Source: an uncultured Anaerovibrio sp. (GTDB lineage Bacteria > Bacillota > Negativicutes > Selenomonadales > Selenomonadaceae). From it: a stretch of DNA of 11,915 nucleotides. Positions 1 through 6,252 of the stretch are shown here, one piece after another. The DNA is taken from the NCBI GenBank assembly GCA_902785445.1, contig CACZYN010000030.1, positions 1 through 11,915 on the forward strand, in the 5' to 3' direction. The notes beneath the pieces were generated by a model, which was given only the letters and a program-made list of their open reading frames with translations, was not told where the DNA came from and did no database searches. Numbering within the stretch: position 1 is the first letter of the stretch; every line of letters starts with the position of its first letter. The position numbers and the translations under genes were made by a program.

Positions 1-237
1 AATGTGGTTGTTCCTGTCAAGAAAGACGGGCTTGTTGATTCTTTGGTGGCGTTTATAATCACTAAGGATAATAATGATGAAAGTGCTTTGAAATTTAGTA
101 TTCGAGTAAAAAATAGTTTAAAGACACTTGTTCCTATTTATATGGTGCCGAAAAAAATAGTCAAAATTGAAAGTTTTCCACTAAATGCCAATGGTAAGGT
201 GGACAGGAAGAAACTATTGGAGGAAACAATTCATTGA
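1..237 (+). CDS. dltA: D-alanine--D-alanyl carrier protein ligase, C-terminal end (5' part outside window)
   Basis: This is the last 78 codons of an adenylate-forming enzyme whose start lies before the window; the frame is open from base 1. The visible part is the small C-terminal subdomain of the AMP-binding superfamily. It contains a VPIYMVPKKI stretch followed by NANGKVDRKKL, and the lysine of NGKVDRK (codon 196-198) is the conserved catalytic lysine that reaches into the active site during adenylation. DltA activates D-alanine with ATP in the cytoplasm and loads it on the phosphopantetheine arm of DltC. The identification rests on this motif together with the dltB, dltC and dltD genes that follow at once. 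The stop codon overlaps the TTG start of dltB, which suggests translational coupling. On the fragment alone another AMP-ligase would be possible; the context makes DltA nearly certain. Confidence 0.93.
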   Translation, partial: NVVVPVKKDGLVDSLVAFIITKDNNDESALKFSIRVKNSLKTLVPIYMVPKKIVKIESFPLNANGKVDRKKLLEETIH

Positions 238-1376
238 GTATTGTAGAATATGGGGACTTTTTAGCCCTATACATTTTTGGAATATTGCTATTGCCAGCTG
301 TTGTTTTAGGCTGCTTGGGCAAGCGAATAAAATGGTATGGGATGGTTGTTAGTATCCCTGTTCTGTACCTATTGATGGGAGATCGATTAAAATATTTCCT
401 TTTGGTGGCTGGAACGATGGTATTGGTGTTATTCATATATTATCGGGCATATTCAAAATGGAAAAATAAATGGATATATTATGGAACGCTGGCTCTGTTG
501 ATTCTTCCAGTTGTAGAAGTGAAAAGTGCAGAGCTTGTACATATTAAGTCATGGGCATTTTTGGGAATATCCTACTTTGGTTTTAGAATATGGCAATTGG
601 TTATCGAAATTCACGATGGTCATATCAAAGAATTTAAATTAGCTGATATATTATATTTTGTTACTTTCTTCCCATCAGTAAGCTCTGGTCCAATTGATCG
701 GTACAGACGGTTCCAACCAGAATGTAACGAAGCGATAGAAGGTGGCACATACGTCAGTAAATATCTAAAGCCTGGAGCAAAAAAGATTTTATTGGGAATG
801 ATTTATAAATTCTGTTTTGCTGATTTAATAAACCAGTTTTGGATGAGCCGCATAACTCATGAAGTGACAATAGCCTCCTCAGTAGAGTATATGTATGCTT
901 ATACCTTGTATCTGTTCTTTGATTTTGCGGGCTATTCCTTGATGGCTGTAGGTACTGGCTACATTTTAGGCATTACCTTGCCGGATAACTTTAATAAGCC
1001 GTTTTTGGCCAGAAACATGAAGGAATTTTGGGATAGATGGCATATTTCCTTGTCCAAATGGTTTGGTGACTACCTGTTTTCTCGGGTTGTTTTAAATTTA
1101 ATGCGAAATAAAATAGTTAAGCAGCAAAAATATGCTGTTAGAGCAGGCTACATGATTACCATGTTTACCATGGGCCTATGGCATGGCTTCACTGTTTATT
1201 ATTTGTTGTATGGTTTGTATGAGGGACTGATGCTGGCTTTAAGTGATATGTATATAAAGTCAAAGGCGTACAGGAGCCACATAAAGAAGCCAGGATATGA
1301 CTGGGTAAGTAGGGCAATATGTTTTCATGTGATTGCTTTTGGTATGTTATTGTTTTCTGGATACTTATTTGTGTAA
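234..1376 (+). CDS. dltB: D-alanyl transfer protein DltB (MBOAT family)
   Basis: A 380-residue polytopic membrane protein of the membrane-bound O-acyltransferase family. DltB accepts D-alanine from DltC on the cytoplasmic side and passes it through a membrane funnel towards DltX and DltD. Visible family features are the FWDRWHISLSKWF block with His270 and the GLWHG block with His317. The 47-residue spacing between the two histidines equals that of the H289/H336 pair as I remember it from Streptococcus thermophilus DltB. Most of the rest is strongly hydrophobic, as expected for many membrane helices. I chose the TTG start at 234 because GGAGGA (219-224) lies 9 bases upstream, because it overlaps the dltA stop, and because it gives the usual short hydrophilic N-terminus before the first helix. 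Length is close to family norm. It is followed by dltC after about 20 bases. Confidence 0.97.
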   Translation: MSIVEYGDFLALYIFGILLLPAVVLGCLGKRIKWYGMVVSIPVLYLLMGDRLKYFLLVAGTMVLVLFIYYRAYSKWKNKWIYYGTLALLILPVVEVKSAELVHIKSWAFLGISYFGFRIWQLVIEIHDGHIKEFKLADILYFVTFFPSVSSGPIDRYRRFQPECNEAIEGGTYVSKYLKPGAKKILLGMIYKFCFADLINQFWMSRITHEVTIASSVEYMYAYTLYLFFDFAGYSLMAVGTGYILGITLPDNFNKPFLARNMKEFWDRWHISLSKWFGDYLFSRVVLNLMRNKIVKQQKYAVRAGYMITMFTMGLWHGFTVYYLLYGLYEGLMLALSDMYIKSKAYRSHIKKPGYDWVSRAICFHVIAFGMLLFSGYLFV

Positions 1377-1397
1377 TTAATGATGGAGGTTTTGGTT

Positions 1398-1640
1398 ATG
1401 AATTATGAAGCTATGGCTATTGAAATTTTAGAGCAAGTAACCGGTACCGATGGTTTGGCTGAAGATAAGGAACTGGATTTGTTTGAGGCCGGCTTACTGG
1501 ACTCTTTGGCGGTAATAAGCATCATTGTTCAGATTGAAGAAAGAACTGGCGTAGTACTACAGCCAACAGATTTTCAGCGGGAAGATATTGCTTCTGTGGA
1601 GGCCTTTACTAAATACTTGGCTGAAAAGGAAATTAAGTAA
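1398..1640 (+). CDS. dltC: D-alanyl carrier protein DltC
   Basis: An 80-residue acidic acyl-carrier-type protein. It carries D-alanine as a thioester on 4'-phosphopantetheine between DltA and DltB. The attachment site is Ser36 in the motif FEAGLLDSLAVI, which agrees with the DSL/DSM signature and serine position of DltC proteins. An in-frame ATG at 1380 would add six residues, but GGAGG at 1385-1389 sits 8 bases before the ATG at 1398 and inside the longer version. The shorter protein also matches the usual DltC length of about 78-81 residues, so 1398 is preferred. The stop codon TAA (1638-1640) shares its last base with the dltD start, which supports co-translation. A phosphopantetheinyl transferase must come from elsewhere in the genome. 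Confidence 0.96.
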   Translation: MNYEAMAIEILEQVTGTDGLAEDKELDLFEAGLLDSLAVISIIVQIEERTGVVLQPTDFQREDIASVEAFTKYLAEKEIK

Positions 1641-2818
1641 TGGTAAGGAAGATAGCGAGTTATCTCGGCTCGTTGCTAATAGCTATATTAGTAACAGTTG
1701 GCGTATTAAGTGCATATTCCCATTGGCTGGATCAACAGTTGGCGCTATTGGAGCATAAAAGGGTTGTTTTGGATAATGGTAATAGAACCAAAGATCAAGG
1801 CCTATATCTTTTACAAAGGTCTGTGCGTCAAGGGGATTTTATTTTAGTTGGTACTAGCGAATTAAGTTCACCGGTACCACAGAATCCTAAAAACATATTC
1901 CCCAACCAAGAGTTATCTTTGCCAATAAATATGGTCGGTAGGGCTTATAAGCAAAGTCTGCTGGATGGTATTATGTTGGGAGCTATTCCAGCTAGTGATA
2001 ACACCAAAATGGCTATGGTGGTGTCCATGCAGTGGTTTTTTGGTGGGGATATAGATAAAAAGGGAACCCAGTCAAATTTTTCCGAGATACAATATTATGC
2101 TTTTATGCATAATGACGCGATTCCCACTGAGAGTAAGCAATATGCTTCTGAGCGGTTGGCAAAGTTATTATCTGGCGAAGGACAGGTGGGGGCGGCTTGC
2201 CTGTATGCTAAACTCCATTCTTCTGACAATGTAATTAATGTATTGGGACGTAGTGTCTTATATCCCTTTTATGAAGGTAAATATCAATTATTGCTGTTGA
2301 AGGATAAGTACAATGCTTATAAATTCCTCCGGGACGCTGAGGAAATAGATTACGAGGTTAAGAACCTTGATTGGCAGCAAGAACAAAGTAAGGCCACGGC
2401 AATGGGTAAGGAGAAATGCACCAATAATAGTTTGTATGTTTATGATGAGTACTATGATAAATATATAGTTCAGGACTGGGAAAAACTGGAGGATGATATG
2501 TCAAAGGAAAAATTGTTGGATTCCAAGGAAACTGATGATTATAAATTCTTTTTGAATATGGCCGTCATTAATAACTATAAACCGTATATGATTTTTATGT
2601 CTGCTAATGGTTGGTACTATGATTACCGCGGTATAACTAAGAACACGCGCTATAAATTGTACGACTGGCTTGAACATGAGACTACGGCCAAAGGCTTTTC
2701 ATATCTTGATACTAGAGCTTATGAGTATGAGCCGTATTTTTATTGTGATGTGATGCATTTAGGCTGGAAAGGATGGCTTTATGTGGGAGAAAATATCTCA
2801 AAGCATTTTGGTAAATAA
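1640..2818 (+). CDS. dltD: D-alanyl transfer protein DltD
   Basis: A 392-residue membrane-anchored protein of the SGNH-hydrolase-like DltD family. It acts on the outer face of the cytoplasmic membrane in the last step of D-alanine transfer to the envelope polymer. A single N-terminal membrane segment lies at about residues 6-25 (YLGSLLIAILVTVGVLSAY). The catalytic serine is Ser73 in GDFILVGTSELSS, corresponding to the GSSEL motif of relatives; here Thr replaces the first Ser. Asp370 and His373 in CDVMHLGWKGW complete the triad. AAGGAAA at 1626-1632 precedes the ATG by 7 bases and overlaps the end of dltC. The last 38 bases overlap the start of the small dltX-like gene. The acceptor polymer cannot be read from the sequence: lipoteichoic acid in Gram-positives, possibly lipopolysaccharide if the host has an outer membrane. 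Confidence 0.95.
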   Translation: MVRKIASYLGSLLIAILVTVGVLSAYSHWLDQQLALLEHKRVVLDNGNRTKDQGLYLLQRSVRQGDFILVGTSELSSPVPQNPKNIFPNQELSLPINMVGRAYKQSLLDGIMLGAIPASDNTKMAMVVSMQWFFGGDIDKKGTQSNFSEIQYYAFMHNDAIPTESKQYASERLAKLLSGEGQVGAACLYAKLHSSDNVINVLGRSVLYPFYEGKYQLLLLKDKYNAYKFLRDAEEIDYEVKNLDWQQEQSKATAMGKEKCTNNSLYVYDEYYDKYIVQDWEKLEDDMSKEKLLDSKETDDYKFFLNMAVINNYKPYMIFMSANGWYYDYRGITKNTRYKLYDWLEHETTAKGFSYLDTRAYEYEPYFYCDVMHLGWKGWLYVGENISKHFGK

Positions 2819-2924
2819 TTTTGTTCTTAGAGGCCTGGTATTGGCAGCAATTTTCTTGGCGATTATCTTTACATATTTAGAGACTCAAGAAGGTAATATA
2901 TCATTTGTATATAATAATTTTTAA
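2781..2924 (+). CDS. dltX: DltX-type D-alanylation microprotein at the 3' end of the dlt operon
   Basis: A 47-residue protein that I translated by hand from an ATG inside the end of dltD, in a different frame. It begins MWEKISQSILVNNF, has an Arg just before one membrane segment (about residues 20-34, LVLAAIFLAIIFTYL), and ends exactly with GNISFVYNNF. DltX proteins are about 45-50 residues, have one membrane helix preceded by Arg, and end in a FIYNxF-type motif. The tyrosine of that motif is, as I recall the published work, acylated by D-alanine as a relay between DltB and DltD. AAAGGA at 2768-2773 lies 7 bases before the ATG, so start and length are well supported; a TTG at 2808 would give a shorter version without a comparable site. 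dltX usually precedes dltA, so its position last in the operon is unusual. The remaining doubt is that the similarity was judged from memory of the motif. Confidence 0.85.
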   Translation: MWEKISQSILVNNFVLRGLVLAAIFLAIIFTYLETQEGNISFVYNNF

Positions 2925-2936
2925 TTATGGATTTGA

Positions 2937-3035
2937 GTGCATGGTGCCGTTGACCGTCGCATAGCTGACGAAATGCAGCCCGTATCCGCCGAGAAAATCG
3001 CCTCCGCATCCGATGTACTGGCCAAACTGGCCTAG
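2937..3035 (+). pseudogene. Short remnant of an unidentified coding sequence
   Basis: A 32-codon open stretch from GTG to TAG whose codon choice (gcc, ctg, atc, gac) and content look like the genuine C-terminus of a protein. It contains VDRRIADEMQPVSAEKIASA and ends ASDVLAKLA. It is richer in GC than the flanking DNA, has no ribosome site and is preceded by an in-frame stop. I do not recognise the family. It may be the tail of a gene lost when the neighbouring cassette was exchanged, or chance. Confidence 0.35.
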
Positions 3036-3092
3036 GATGTACAGACTGTACTGAGGAAATTTAAGTTTTTAAAATGATATAGTTTAAGATAA

Positions 3093-3130
3093 CGACAGTC
3101 GCATGACATCTGCTTGTCATGCGGCTGTTG
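3093..3130 (+). terminator. Hairpin downstream of dlt, probable transcription terminator
   Basis: The arms at 3093-3107 and 3116-3130 form a 15-base-pair stem containing two G-T pairs, around an 8-base loop. The arms centre on CGCATGAC and GTCATGCG. The downstream side is only moderately T-rich (CTCTTTATC), so intrinsic termination may be weak. It is the only strong hairpin between dltX and the sugar operon, so it most likely marks the end of the dlt transcript; it could instead be a small intergenic repeat. Confidence 0.55.
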
Positions 3131-3300
3131 CTCTTTATCATAGCAGGAACTAAAAAATTTTATTGTCGCGAAATATTGTATTCCCCCAGCAAGACGAACG
3201 AATGTTAAATTCATTATAGAAAAAGAAAAAATATTTAGTTAATTCGTACATAGGCCAACTGTGGTGGCCGTTGTAGATATCGACTTGATGGACAGACGTC

Positions 3301-3330
3301 TTGCGGGGGGGGGGACACTTATGATAGAAT
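3301..3330 (+). promoter_or_regulatory. Candidate sigma-70-type promoter of the sugar operon
   Basis: A TTGCGG -35-like hexamer (3301-3306) is followed after 18 bases by TAGAAT (3325-3330), a 5/6 match to TATAAT. TGA directly before it gives an extended -10. A start site near 3337 would leave a leader of about 50 bases before the ATG at 3390. The -35 matches only at TTG, so recognition probably depends on the extended -10. The spacer contains most of a ten-G run, so tract length would set promoter geometry. Confidence 0.5.
3305..3314. repeat. Ten-G homopolymer tract
   Basis: Ten consecutive G residues in an otherwise AT-rich intergenic region; no comparable G or C run occurs elsewhere in the window. 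Such tracts slip during replication and often cause phase variation of surface-polysaccharide genes. Here the tract spans the end of a -35-like element and the promoter spacer, about 75 bases before the first gene of the operon. Homopolymer sequencing error is the main alternative. Confidence 0.9.
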
Positions 3331-3389
3331 TTATGGAGTTATACAAAGTTAACAAAATTCCTAATTATATATAAGGGTGAAAAAATCCA

Positions 3390-4499
3390 ATGACAGATAA
3401 AATCAGTCCGAACCGCCTGGACCGCGGTTTTTATAAATATCAGGAAGAATTTGAAAATAAGGCCATAGAAGTGCTTAGAAGCGGCTGGTATGTGCTGGGC
3501 AATGAAGTAAAGTCCTTCGAGGAAGAATTTGCAGCCTACACCGGGGCAAAATATTGTGTCGGTCTGGCCAGCGGGCTAGACGCATTGTGGATCGCCTTCC
3601 GAGTGCTGGGAATCGGTAAAGGTGACGAGGTTATCGTTCAGGGAAATACCTACATTGCCAGCGTTATGGGTATTACCATTAATGGAGCTACTCCCATATT
3701 TGTGGAGCCGGATGAATATTTTAATATCGACGCCTCAAAAATAGAGGAAAAAATCACCGATAAAACCAAAGCAATTTTGGTGGTGCATCTATATGGTCAG
3801 GCCTCCAATATGGCACCTATTATGGATATTGCCAAACGCCATAACCTCAGGGTGATAGAGGATTGTGCTCAGTCACATGGGGCAAAATTCAATGGTCAGA
3901 TGACAGGTACCTTTGGAGATATCGGCTGTTTTTCTTTCTATCCTTCAAAGAATTTGGGAGCCTTTGGTGATGGCGGAGCCATCGTTACAAATGATCCGGA
4001 ATTGGATAAGGCTGTAAGGATTTTCCGAAACTATGGCAGTGAAAAACGCTATTACAACAAAGTGGTTGGAGCAAACTCCCGTCTAGATGAAATACAGGCT
4101 GGCTTGCTAAGAGTCCGCCTGTCTCACATGAACGAGCTTGAACAGGAAAAAACAGCCATTTGCCAGCGATATTTGGAGGAAATAAAAAATCCGTTGTTTG
4201 AGCTTCCGCAAATAAGAGATGGTGCTACCCATATCTGGCATCAGTTTGTAATTCGCTGTGACAGGCGTGATGAGCTTACTGAATATCTGGAAGCAAATAA
4301 TATTGGCAGTATAATCCATTATCCTATTCCTCCACATTTGTCCGAAGCTTATAGTTATCTCGGCATGGAGAAGGGTTCACTTCCAATTACGGAAAACTAT
4401 ACTGATACGGTATTGTCCATTCCCCTCTATATTGGCATGACCAAGGAAGAACAGGATTACGTTATAGAGAAGCTAAATGCCTTTGAGGTGCAGTCATGA
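3390..4499 (+). CDS. PLP-dependent sugar aminotransferase (DegT/DnrJ/EryC1/StrS family)
   Basis: A 369-residue soluble aminotransferase that puts an amino group on a keto-sugar nucleotide, normally using glutamate as donor. Visible features are the substrate-side segment GNTYIASVMG, the cofactor-contacting IEDCAQSHGA with Asp158 and Gln161, and FSFYPSKNLGAFGDGG with Lys187, the Schiff-base lysine. Overall it resembles FdtB/QdtB, which make dTDP-3-amino-3,6-dideoxyhexoses. The substrate cannot be fixed from sequence alone; ArnB- or PseC-like 4-amino chemistry remains possible. AAGGGTG at 3373-3379 precedes the ATG by 10 bases. It is the first gene of the operon, and its stop overlaps the start of the acyltransferase gene by 4 bases (ATGA), which suggests that the new amino group is the acyltransferase's target. 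No FdtA-type isomerase or 4,6-dehydratase is present in the window. Confidence 0.92.
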   Translation: MTDKISPNRLDRGFYKYQEEFENKAIEVLRSGWYVLGNEVKSFEEEFAAYTGAKYCVGLASGLDALWIAFRVLGIGKGDEVIVQGNTYIASVMGITINGATPIFVEPDEYFNIDASKIEEKITDKTKAILVVHLYGQASNMAPIMDIAKRHNLRVIEDCAQSHGAKFNGQMTGTFGDIGCFSFYPSKNLGAFGDGGAIVTNDPELDKAVRIFRNYGSEKRYYNKVVGANSRLDEIQAGLLRVRLSHMNELEQEKTAICQRYLEEIKNPLFELPQIRDGATHIWHQFVIRCDRRDELTEYLEANNIGSIIHYPIPPHLSEAYSYLGMEKGSLPITENYTDTVLSIPLYIGMTKEEQDYVIEKLNAFEVQS

Positions 4500-5485
4500 T
4501 TGTTCCCTATACAGAAGAATATGCCCGAGAGTGGGACGATTTTGTGCTGAATGACAGCATAAACGGCAATTTTTTACAAACCAGAAATTTCTATAGCTAT
4601 CATCCAGAGGGAAGATTTCAGGACGCATCGCTAATGTTTTTTACGGATGGCGAACTGACGGCGGTATTGCCAGCCAATGTTGTGGATGACGGCAAGGTGC
4701 TTTTGGCCCATCAGGGCAGTACCTTTGGGGGGATAGTTGTCGGAAGAAAGTTTGCCAATACTATGGGGTACAACTGGATTTTTGAGGAAATGACTGATTA
4801 TTTCCAGCAAAAGGGCTACGAAAAAGTTGAGCTTCGTATGCACAGCAATCTTTATTCTCCAAGCTACAAATCAAACGAGTTACTGGATTACTATTTTCAG
4901 CTTAATGATTTCGCGGTTCGCAGTGAAATCGGCTTCTTTATGAATGTTGAAAAATTGACGGAAAACTACGTATCCAGTTTTGAAAAGCTGAAAAAACGTA
5001 AGCTTAATAAGGCCAAAAAGCAGGGGCTGACCTTCCGCAAATTGGATACTGATGTAGCAGTACATGAATTTTATGAAGTTCTTTCCAACAATATGAAAAA
5101 GTTTGATACAGAGCCTGTTCATTCAGAGGCAGAGCTGTTGGATTTCAAAAATAGCCGTCTGAAGGGTATAGTTTCTTTCTATGGCGTGTATCATGGGGAA
5201 GAAATGATAGCCGGCAGTATGGTGTTTAATTTTTGCGATAAAAAGGTGTTCCATACCCAGTATTTGGCCAGCCGTCAGGACAGGCTGGAATATTGCCCAA
5301 ATGAATTCCTGTATGTGGGACTTATTGAAGCAGCAAGAGCGGAAGGGTATAAATACCTTTCCTATGGTACCGCCAGTCTGAATCATGGGCTGGTGTACAA
5401 CGAGTCACTGGGACGGTTTAAGGAAGGCTTTAATACGGACACCTATGTAAACAGATGCTATATATGGCAGAGGGAGAAGGCATAA
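4496..5485 (+). CDS. FemAB/GNAT-like acyltransferase (Acetyltransf_6 type)
   Basis: A 329-residue soluble protein that looks like the double-GNAT fold shared by FemA/FemB aminoacyltransferases and the Acetyltransf_6/BioF2-like family. Supporting features are a central basic segment FEKLKKRKLNKAKKQGLTF (about residues 163-181), the following region that begins with a VHEFYEVLSNNMKKF helix, the GEEMIAGSMVFNF strand-turn, and a C-terminal Tyr-rich YKYLSYGTASLNHGLVYNES segment. Relatives transfer an acyl group, sometimes an amino acid from aminoacyl-tRNA, to an amine. It overlaps the aminotransferase by 4 bases, so N-acylation of the amino sugar made there is the simplest role. Which acyl donor it uses is not visible. 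The family assignment is firm at superfamily level only. Confidence 0.78.
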   Translation: MIVPYTEEYAREWDDFVLNDSINGNFLQTRNFYSYHPEGRFQDASLMFFTDGELTAVLPANVVDDGKVLLAHQGSTFGGIVVGRKFANTMGYNWIFEEMTDYFQQKGYEKVELRMHSNLYSPSYKSNELLDYYFQLNDFAVRSEIGFFMNVEKLTENYVSSFEKLKKRKLNKAKKQGLTFRKLDTDVAVHEFYEVLSNNMKKFDTEPVHSEAELLDFKNSRLKGIVSFYGVYHGEEMIAGSMVFNFCDKKVFHTQYLASRQDRLEYCPNEFLYVGLIEAARAEGYKYLSYGTASLNHGLVYNESLGRFKEGFNTDTYVNRCYIWQREKA

Positions 5486-6231
5486 TGCGCGATATAAAGG
5501 ATTATACGGAAAAATATCAGGAGGAGCCATTTGAGGACACAATGGTATCCATCCGCAAAAAGACGGTTATTGAGCAGTGCAACAAATACCCTCATGCCAA
5601 TATTTTGGAAATAGGATGTGGCGTAAAACCATTTTTTCTGGATTTTCCTGATTTTGAAAATATGGTGATTGCTGAGCCAGGCGAGTCCTTTGTACAAGTT
5701 GCCAGGGAACTGGCTGAAGAGCTCCCTAACGGTAAAAACATCAAAATCGTTCAAGGATTTCTGGAGGATTGTGTAGGTGAAATTAAAGCTCTGGGAGTTG
5801 AATTTGATTTTATAATATTAAGCTCTGTACTCCATGAGTTGGATAATCCGCAAAAAATGCTTCAGGCTATTAAGGAATTATGTTCTTCAAAAACAGTGGT
5901 ACACATAAATGTGCCAAATGCCAATTCCGTTCATAGGCTCATTGCCAAGGAACTGGGTATGATAAAGGACGTTCATGAACAGAGTGCCCAGATGCAGAAG
6001 ATGCAACGACGACGTACTTATGATAAGAATTTATTGCATGCTGAAGTAACAAAAGCGGGCTTCAAAGTCAGAGATGCCGGTTCTTATTTTATAAAGCCAT
6101 TTACTCATGGACAAATGCAGCAATGTCTCGATAAGGGAATCATAAATGATGAAGTGCTGCTGGGGTTGGAGAAGCTAATTAAATATATGCCGGAGTACGG
6201 TGCCGGAATATATGTGAATGTTACAAATTAA
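5485..6231 (+). CDS. Class I SAM-dependent methyltransferase
   Basis: A 248-residue protein with a Rossmann-type methyltransferase core. SAM motif I is NILEIGCGVKPFF (residues 39-51, E42-G46), an acidic residue follows the second strand (IAEPG), and DFIILSSVLHELDNP is the motif IV/post-region seen in small-molecule and sugar methyltransferases. It likely methylates an O or N position of the sugar or its acyl group; the substrate is unknown. I start it at ATG 5485 instead of the in-frame ATG at 5455: the later start gives the TAATG overlap typical of this operon and has GGGAG at 5472-5476, 8 bases upstream, while the earlier one lies deep in the preceding gene with no clear ribosome site. The next gene follows after a 21-base gap. 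Confidence 0.85.
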   Translation: MRDIKDYTEKYQEEPFEDTMVSIRKKTVIEQCNKYPHANILEIGCGVKPFFLDFPDFENMVIAEPGESFVQVARELAEELPNGKNIKIVQGFLEDCVGEIKALGVEFDFIILSSVLHELDNPQKMLQAIKELCSSKTVVHINVPNANSVHRLIAKELGMIKDVHEQSAQMQKMQRRRTYDKNLLHAEVTKAGFKVRDAGSYFIKPFTHGQMQQCLDKGIINDEVLLGLEKLIKYMPEYGAGIYVNVTN

Positions 6232-6252
6232 TTGTTGAAGGAAAGAGCAATC

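Larger units (their letters stand above)
2925..3389. other. Intergenic region between the dlt operon and the sugar operon
   Basis: About 465 bases without an intact gene. In order it holds a decayed coding fragment that is richer in GC than its surroundings (2937-3035), a short perfect palindrome GTACAG-A-CTGTAC (3039-3051), a strong 15-base-pair hairpin (3093-3130), an AT-rich stretch with a GCAGGA...GTCGCGAAAT motif (3144-3173), a small GGCCA/TGGCC inverted repeat (3253-3269), a ten-G run (3305-3314) inside a candidate promoter, and the ribosome site of the next gene. I see no tRNA, rRNA or CRISPR repeats here. Confidence 0.7.

Noticed and set aside
1380..1397. Six extra N-terminal residues on DltC from an upstream ATG
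   Set aside because: The ribosome site GGAGG lies inside this stretch and points to ATG 1398; the longer form exceeds normal DltC length.
3032..3214. 60-residue open frame on the minus strand in the intergenic region
   Set aside because: It runs straight through the strong hairpin at 3093-3130, shows no recognisable motif and lacks a convincing start.
3261..3374. 37-codon plus-strand frame from GTG that reads through the ten-G run as glycines
   Set aside because: It was attractive as a phase-variable leader peptide, but it has no ribosome site before the GTG and no known similarity; the promoter-spacer reading explains the G run better.
3349..3375. TTAACA followed by TATATAAG as a second promoter
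   Set aside because: The spacer is only 11-15 bases depending on register, and the start site would fall at or inside the ribosome site of the first gene.
5455..5484. Ten extra residues on the methyltransferase
   Set aside because: This start is inside the acyltransferase gene without a ribosome site; ATG 5485 has one and overlaps the preceding stop.
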